In this document: positions 6,631-8,560 of the stretch, in pieces
Layout of the letters: the number at the start of each line of letters is the position of its first letter
How positions within the stretch are numbered: position 1 is the stretch's first letter
Assembly (NCBI GenBank): GCA_016463105.1
Contig: JAEMRY010000015.1
Coordinates: forward strand, 3,781 to 12,340
Length of the DNA: 8,560 nt
Reading direction: 5' to 3'
Source: Ilumatobacteraceae bacterium
GTDB lineage: Bacteria; Actinomycetota; Acidimicrobiia; Acidimicrobiales; Ilumatobacteraceae
Position numbers and translations under genes: made by a program
The notes under the pieces: model-generated
The model's database searches: none
What the model was told of the DNA's origin: nothing
The model's input: the letters and a program-made list of their open reading frames with translations, nothing else

Positions 6631-7509
6631 GTGCAACAGTCAATAAATTTGTGGATCAAAGGCGCGCGCCCGCGAACATTACCCGCAGCGATTGCACCAG
6701 TTTTAGTCGGTGCATCGTGTGCGAGATTAGATAACGCCGAATCAGCAATCTTTATCAATAGTTTTTTCGCGTTAATCGTCAGTCTTGCATTGCAAGTCGC
6801 CGTCAACTATGCCAATGATTATTCAGATGGTGTTCGGGGTACAGACAAGCAACGTGTTGGGCCACTACGGCTTGTGGGTTCGGGCGCCAAGTCAGCCGCT
6901 GCAGTTAAGCGTGCTGCATTTTTGTGCTTCGGTGTAGCTGCGATTTTTGGATTAGTGCTTGCTGCGACTACAACTTGGTGGCTGATAGCAGTTGGCGTTG
7001 CGTGTTTTGCAGCGGGTTGGTTTTATACGGGTGGATCAAAGCCATACGGTTATTTTGGCTTTGGAGAATTATTCGTATTTATTTTTTTTGGAGTCGTTGC
7101 TACCACTGGTACAACATTTGTAGTTATTCAAAAAATTACTCGTGCAAGTTTGATATCTTCAATTGCGGTTGGATGTTTAGCGTGTGCGTTGTTGGTGATT
7201 AATAATTTGCGTGACATACCAGGCGATACGATCGCTGGCAAGAAAACATTGGCAGTACGACTCGGAGATCGCCGAACTCGGCAGATCTATGTGGCTTTGC
7301 TTGCAGTTTCGGCTGTTGCAATCGTCGTGTTGTCATTAGATAACCCCTTCGCGTTGCTGGGTTTGATCGGTTTGCTTGCGGCGGTTCCTGCTATTCGTCA
7401 AGTCAACCAAGGCGCAACTGGTAAAGATTTGATCGCCGTGTTAGGTACGACTGGTCGAACTCAAATGCTCACAGCCTTAACGCTGAGCATCGGTATCTTG
7501 CTCGCTTGA
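6631..7509 (+). CDS. menA: 1,4-Dihydroxy-2-naphthoate prenyltransferase (MenA)
   Basis: A 292-residue integral membrane UbiA-family prenyltransferase. It attaches the polyprenyl tail to 1,4-dihydroxy-2-naphthoate, giving demethylmenaquinone. The first Asp-rich motif is NYANDYSDGVRGTD (59-72). The second is NNLRDIPGDTIAGKKTLAVR (191-210), both MenA-type and Mg2+/diphosphate-binding. YTGGSKPYGYFGFGE (132-146) is also diagnostic of MenA rather than UbiA. Eight or nine hydrophobic helices follow the N-terminal WIKGARPRTLPAA (8-20). The GTG start gives the usual short N-terminus before this motif and has the TAnnnT box described separately. It is divergent from menE (37 bases apart) and its stop lies 4 bases from the menH stop on the other strand. 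Confidence 0.96.
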   Translation: MQQSINLWIKGARPRTLPAAIAPVLVGASCARLDNAESAIFINSFFALIVSLALQVAVNYANDYSDGVRGTDKQRVGPLRLVGSGAKSAAAVKRAAFLCFGVAAIFGLVLAATTTWWLIAVGVACFAAGWFYTGGSKPYGYFGFGELFVFIFFGVVATTGTTFVVIQKITRASLISSIAVGCLACALLVINNLRDIPGDTIAGKKTLAVRLGDRRTRQIYVALLAVSAVAIVVLSLDNPFALLGLIGLLAAVPAIRQVNQGATGKDLIAVLGTTGRTQMLTALTLSIGILLA

Positions 7510-7525
7510 ATAGTTAATTAGCGAG
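7501..7525. terminator. Inverted repeat over menA/menH stop codons, possible weak terminator
   Basis: CTCGCT (7501-7506) pairs with AGCGAG (7520-7525). The loop can add a 3-pair AAT/ATT extension (7509-7511 with 7517-7519) after a 2-base bulge. Both convergent stop codons lie inside the structure. The stem is short and no U-tract follows on either strand, so it is a poor classical terminator. Chance is possible. Confidence 0.25.
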
Positions 7526-8257
7526 AAACTCGTTAACAACATCTAGAAATCGTTGAGGTTGTTCGAGATGTGGAGTATGCCCAGATTTCTCAATAATCTG
7601 CAACTTGGCATTGTCGCCGATTGCGGTTGTTAGTCGCAGTGCGAGTTCGACAAATTTTTTGTCATTTTCACCGGCAACTATTAGTACGGGCATCGTTAGT
7701 TCTTTAAGTCGCGACCAAGTTGGTTGTTGTTTGCCGGCGCCACAGAGTCTCAAACTTGAGGCAAGTGCCGTTGCTGTATTGCAAAGTCGAATCTCGCGTT
7801 GATTGTTAAGCGTTGTCAAACCTGAAAAAATAGGAAGCGCCAACCATGAATCTATAAAATTAGTGACACCATTTTGTTCAATTCGCATTGCAAGTTCTTC
7901 GTCACTAACAACTCTGGCTAGTCGCTCGTCTTTATTTTCGATGCCGGCCGTGCCGCTGATAAGAACGAGACGTTTAACTTGTTGTGGGTGGGCAAGTGCT
8001 GCTGTTAAACAAAGCCTTGCACCCATTGAATAGCCAACATAAGTCGCACTCTGCCCAACTTCAACGATGGCATTGGCACCTGTTTCTAAATTTAGAGAAA
8101 TATCACTTGAGTCACCATGATTTGGTGCGTCAACAAGCACAACTTCGAATTGTGAACTGAGATTTTTGGCGACATCTTGCCAAGTGTGTCGCGTCTGTGT
8201 GAACCCGTGTATGAACACAAGTCGCGATCCGCTTCCTGATGTGTGATGTGTGAGCAT
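7514..8257 (-). CDS. menH: Alpha/beta hydrolase, probable MenH (SHCHC synthase)
   Basis: A 247-residue alpha/beta hydrolase. It has the nucleophile elbow GYSMGAR (75-81, Ser77), an oxyanion-region HGF (17-19), catalytic Asp199 (GEND, 197-200) and His227 (SGHTPHLEQP, 225-234). The block LRLCGAGKQQPTWSRL (169-184) closely follows the MenH signature of a Gly/Thr-rich turn, then Q-P and Trp. MenH removes pyruvate from SEPHCHC to form SHCHC, an early menaquinone intermediate. Location beside menA and menE supports this over a generic esterase. Length is close to E. coli MenH (252). The ATG directly abuts the stop of the FrnE-like gene with no gap and no strong Shine-Dalgarno sequence, so translation is probably coupled. 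Confidence 0.85.
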   Translation of the reverse strand: MLTHHTSGSGSRLVFIHGFTQTRHTWQDVAKNLSSQFEVVLVDAPNHGDSSDISLNLETGANAIVEVGQSATYVGYSMGARLCLTAALAHPQQVKRLVLISGTAGIENKDERLARVVSDEELAMRIEQNGVTNFIDSWLALPIFSGLTTLNNQREIRLCNTATALASSLRLCGAGKQQPTWSRLKELTMPVLIVAGENDKKFVELALRLTTAIGDNAKLQIIEKSGHTPHLEQPQRFLDVVNEFLAN

Positions 8258-8560
8258 CTAAGAGCTGACCTGTTGATCATTTAGTTTTCGCAGAATGCGT
8301 TCAAAGGTTTCACTATCTTGGGCACCCGGTACTGACCACTGTTCATCAAATACATAAGTCGGCACAGCAGTGATGCCCAGTTCGTTTGCTCTCTGCAGAT
8401 TTTCTTCAAGTTCGTTGACTCCAACATCAGATTGCAACATTTGAGTGACTTCCTCGCCGTTCATACCAAAGTCGATTGCAATCTCTGAGAGCGTTTGAAT
8501 ATTCGAAATATCTTTTCCGTCGCAGAAATAAGCGATCATTAGGCTTTCTTTAAGTTTTGT
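8258..8560 (-). CDS. DsbA-family oxidoreductase, FrnE-like, C-terminal part (truncated by window edge)
   Basis: This is the C-terminal 100 residues or so of a DsbA-superfamily protein. The frame stays open through the window end, and the ATG at 8539 is an internal Met in a conserved helix rather than the start. The visible part reads like FrnE/2-hydroxychromene-2-carboxylate isomerase-type proteins. It has an AYFCDGKDIS helix, a long helical segment, then LGITAVPTYVF with the cis-Pro of the thioredoxin fold, and VPGAQDSETF, where FrnE typically has VSGAQP. The CxxC or equivalent active site would lie in the missing N-terminal part, so redox activity cannot be judged. Relatives act in the cytoplasm in thiol-disulfide exchange. 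It is upstream of menH and its TAG touches the menH ATG, so they likely share a transcript. Confidence 0.88.
   Translation of the reverse strand, partial: TKLKESLMIAYFCDGKDISNIQTLSEIAIDFGMNGEEVTQMLQSDVGVNELEENLQRANELGITAVPTYVFDEQWSVPGAQDSETFERILRKLNDQQVSS

Noticed and set aside
8258..8539. A complete 93-residue small protein starting at ATG 8539
   Set aside because: The frame is open to the window edge and the sequence aligns with the C-terminal part of FrnE/DsbA proteins, so the Met is internal and the gene is truncated.
1..8560. CRISPR arrays, tRNAs, transposons, toxin-antitoxin or defence genes
   Set aside because: No spaced direct repeats, cloverleaf, transposase motif or defence domain was seen, and nearly every base is already used by housekeeping or menaquinone genes.

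Overview
The window looks like chromosomal DNA from an actinobacterium with a compact genome and only moderate GC. Four features point there. The MenE is short, as in the mycobacterial type. YbeY carries an actinobacterial-style loop between its two conserved blocks. Shine-Dalgarno motifs are weak or absent. Two divergent GTG starts sit six bases after TAnnnT boxes, the pattern of leaderless transcripts common in Actinobacteria. Protein style would fit an aquatic Acidimicrobiia-like lineage, but I cannot fix the taxon from sequence alone.

Left half, plus strand (46-4258): a tight co-directional run. It holds an uncharacterised, possibly GNAT-fold protein, then phoH (PhoH-family ATPase), ybeY (rRNA endonuclease), a CNNM/CorC-type membrane protein with CBS domains, and a short-chain dehydrogenase. 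phoH/ybeY overlap by 8 bases and ybeY/CBS by 4 (ATGA), and the other gaps are 13 and 9 bases, so this is very probably one operon. The phoH-ybeY-CBS core is a classic ribosome/RNA housekeeping neighbourhood. In many bacteria era follows it, but here a dehydrogenase does.

Right half (4213-8560): a partial menaquinone-biosynthesis locus split into three units. menE and an EntS-like MFS exporter form a minus-strand pair (ATGA overlap). menA runs divergently on the plus strand from a 37-base intergenic region. menH sits on the minus strand, immediately behind the 3' end of a FrnE/DsbA-like oxidoreductase that runs off the window. MenE makes o-succinylbenzoyl-CoA, MenH acts two steps earlier, and MenA prenylates the naphthoate. 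menF, menD, menC and menB are not in this window.

Packing is extreme. From 46 onward only about 63 bases are non-coding, the SDR and MFS genes overlap tail-to-tail by 46 bases, and menA/menH stop codons are 4 bases apart. No rRNA, tRNA, CRISPR array, insertion sequence, phage gene or stretch over 300 bases without a gene was seen. I found no convincing undescribed system. The points most worth checking are the mirrored leaderless promoters of menE/menA, the MFS exporter coupled to menE, and the unknown first gene.
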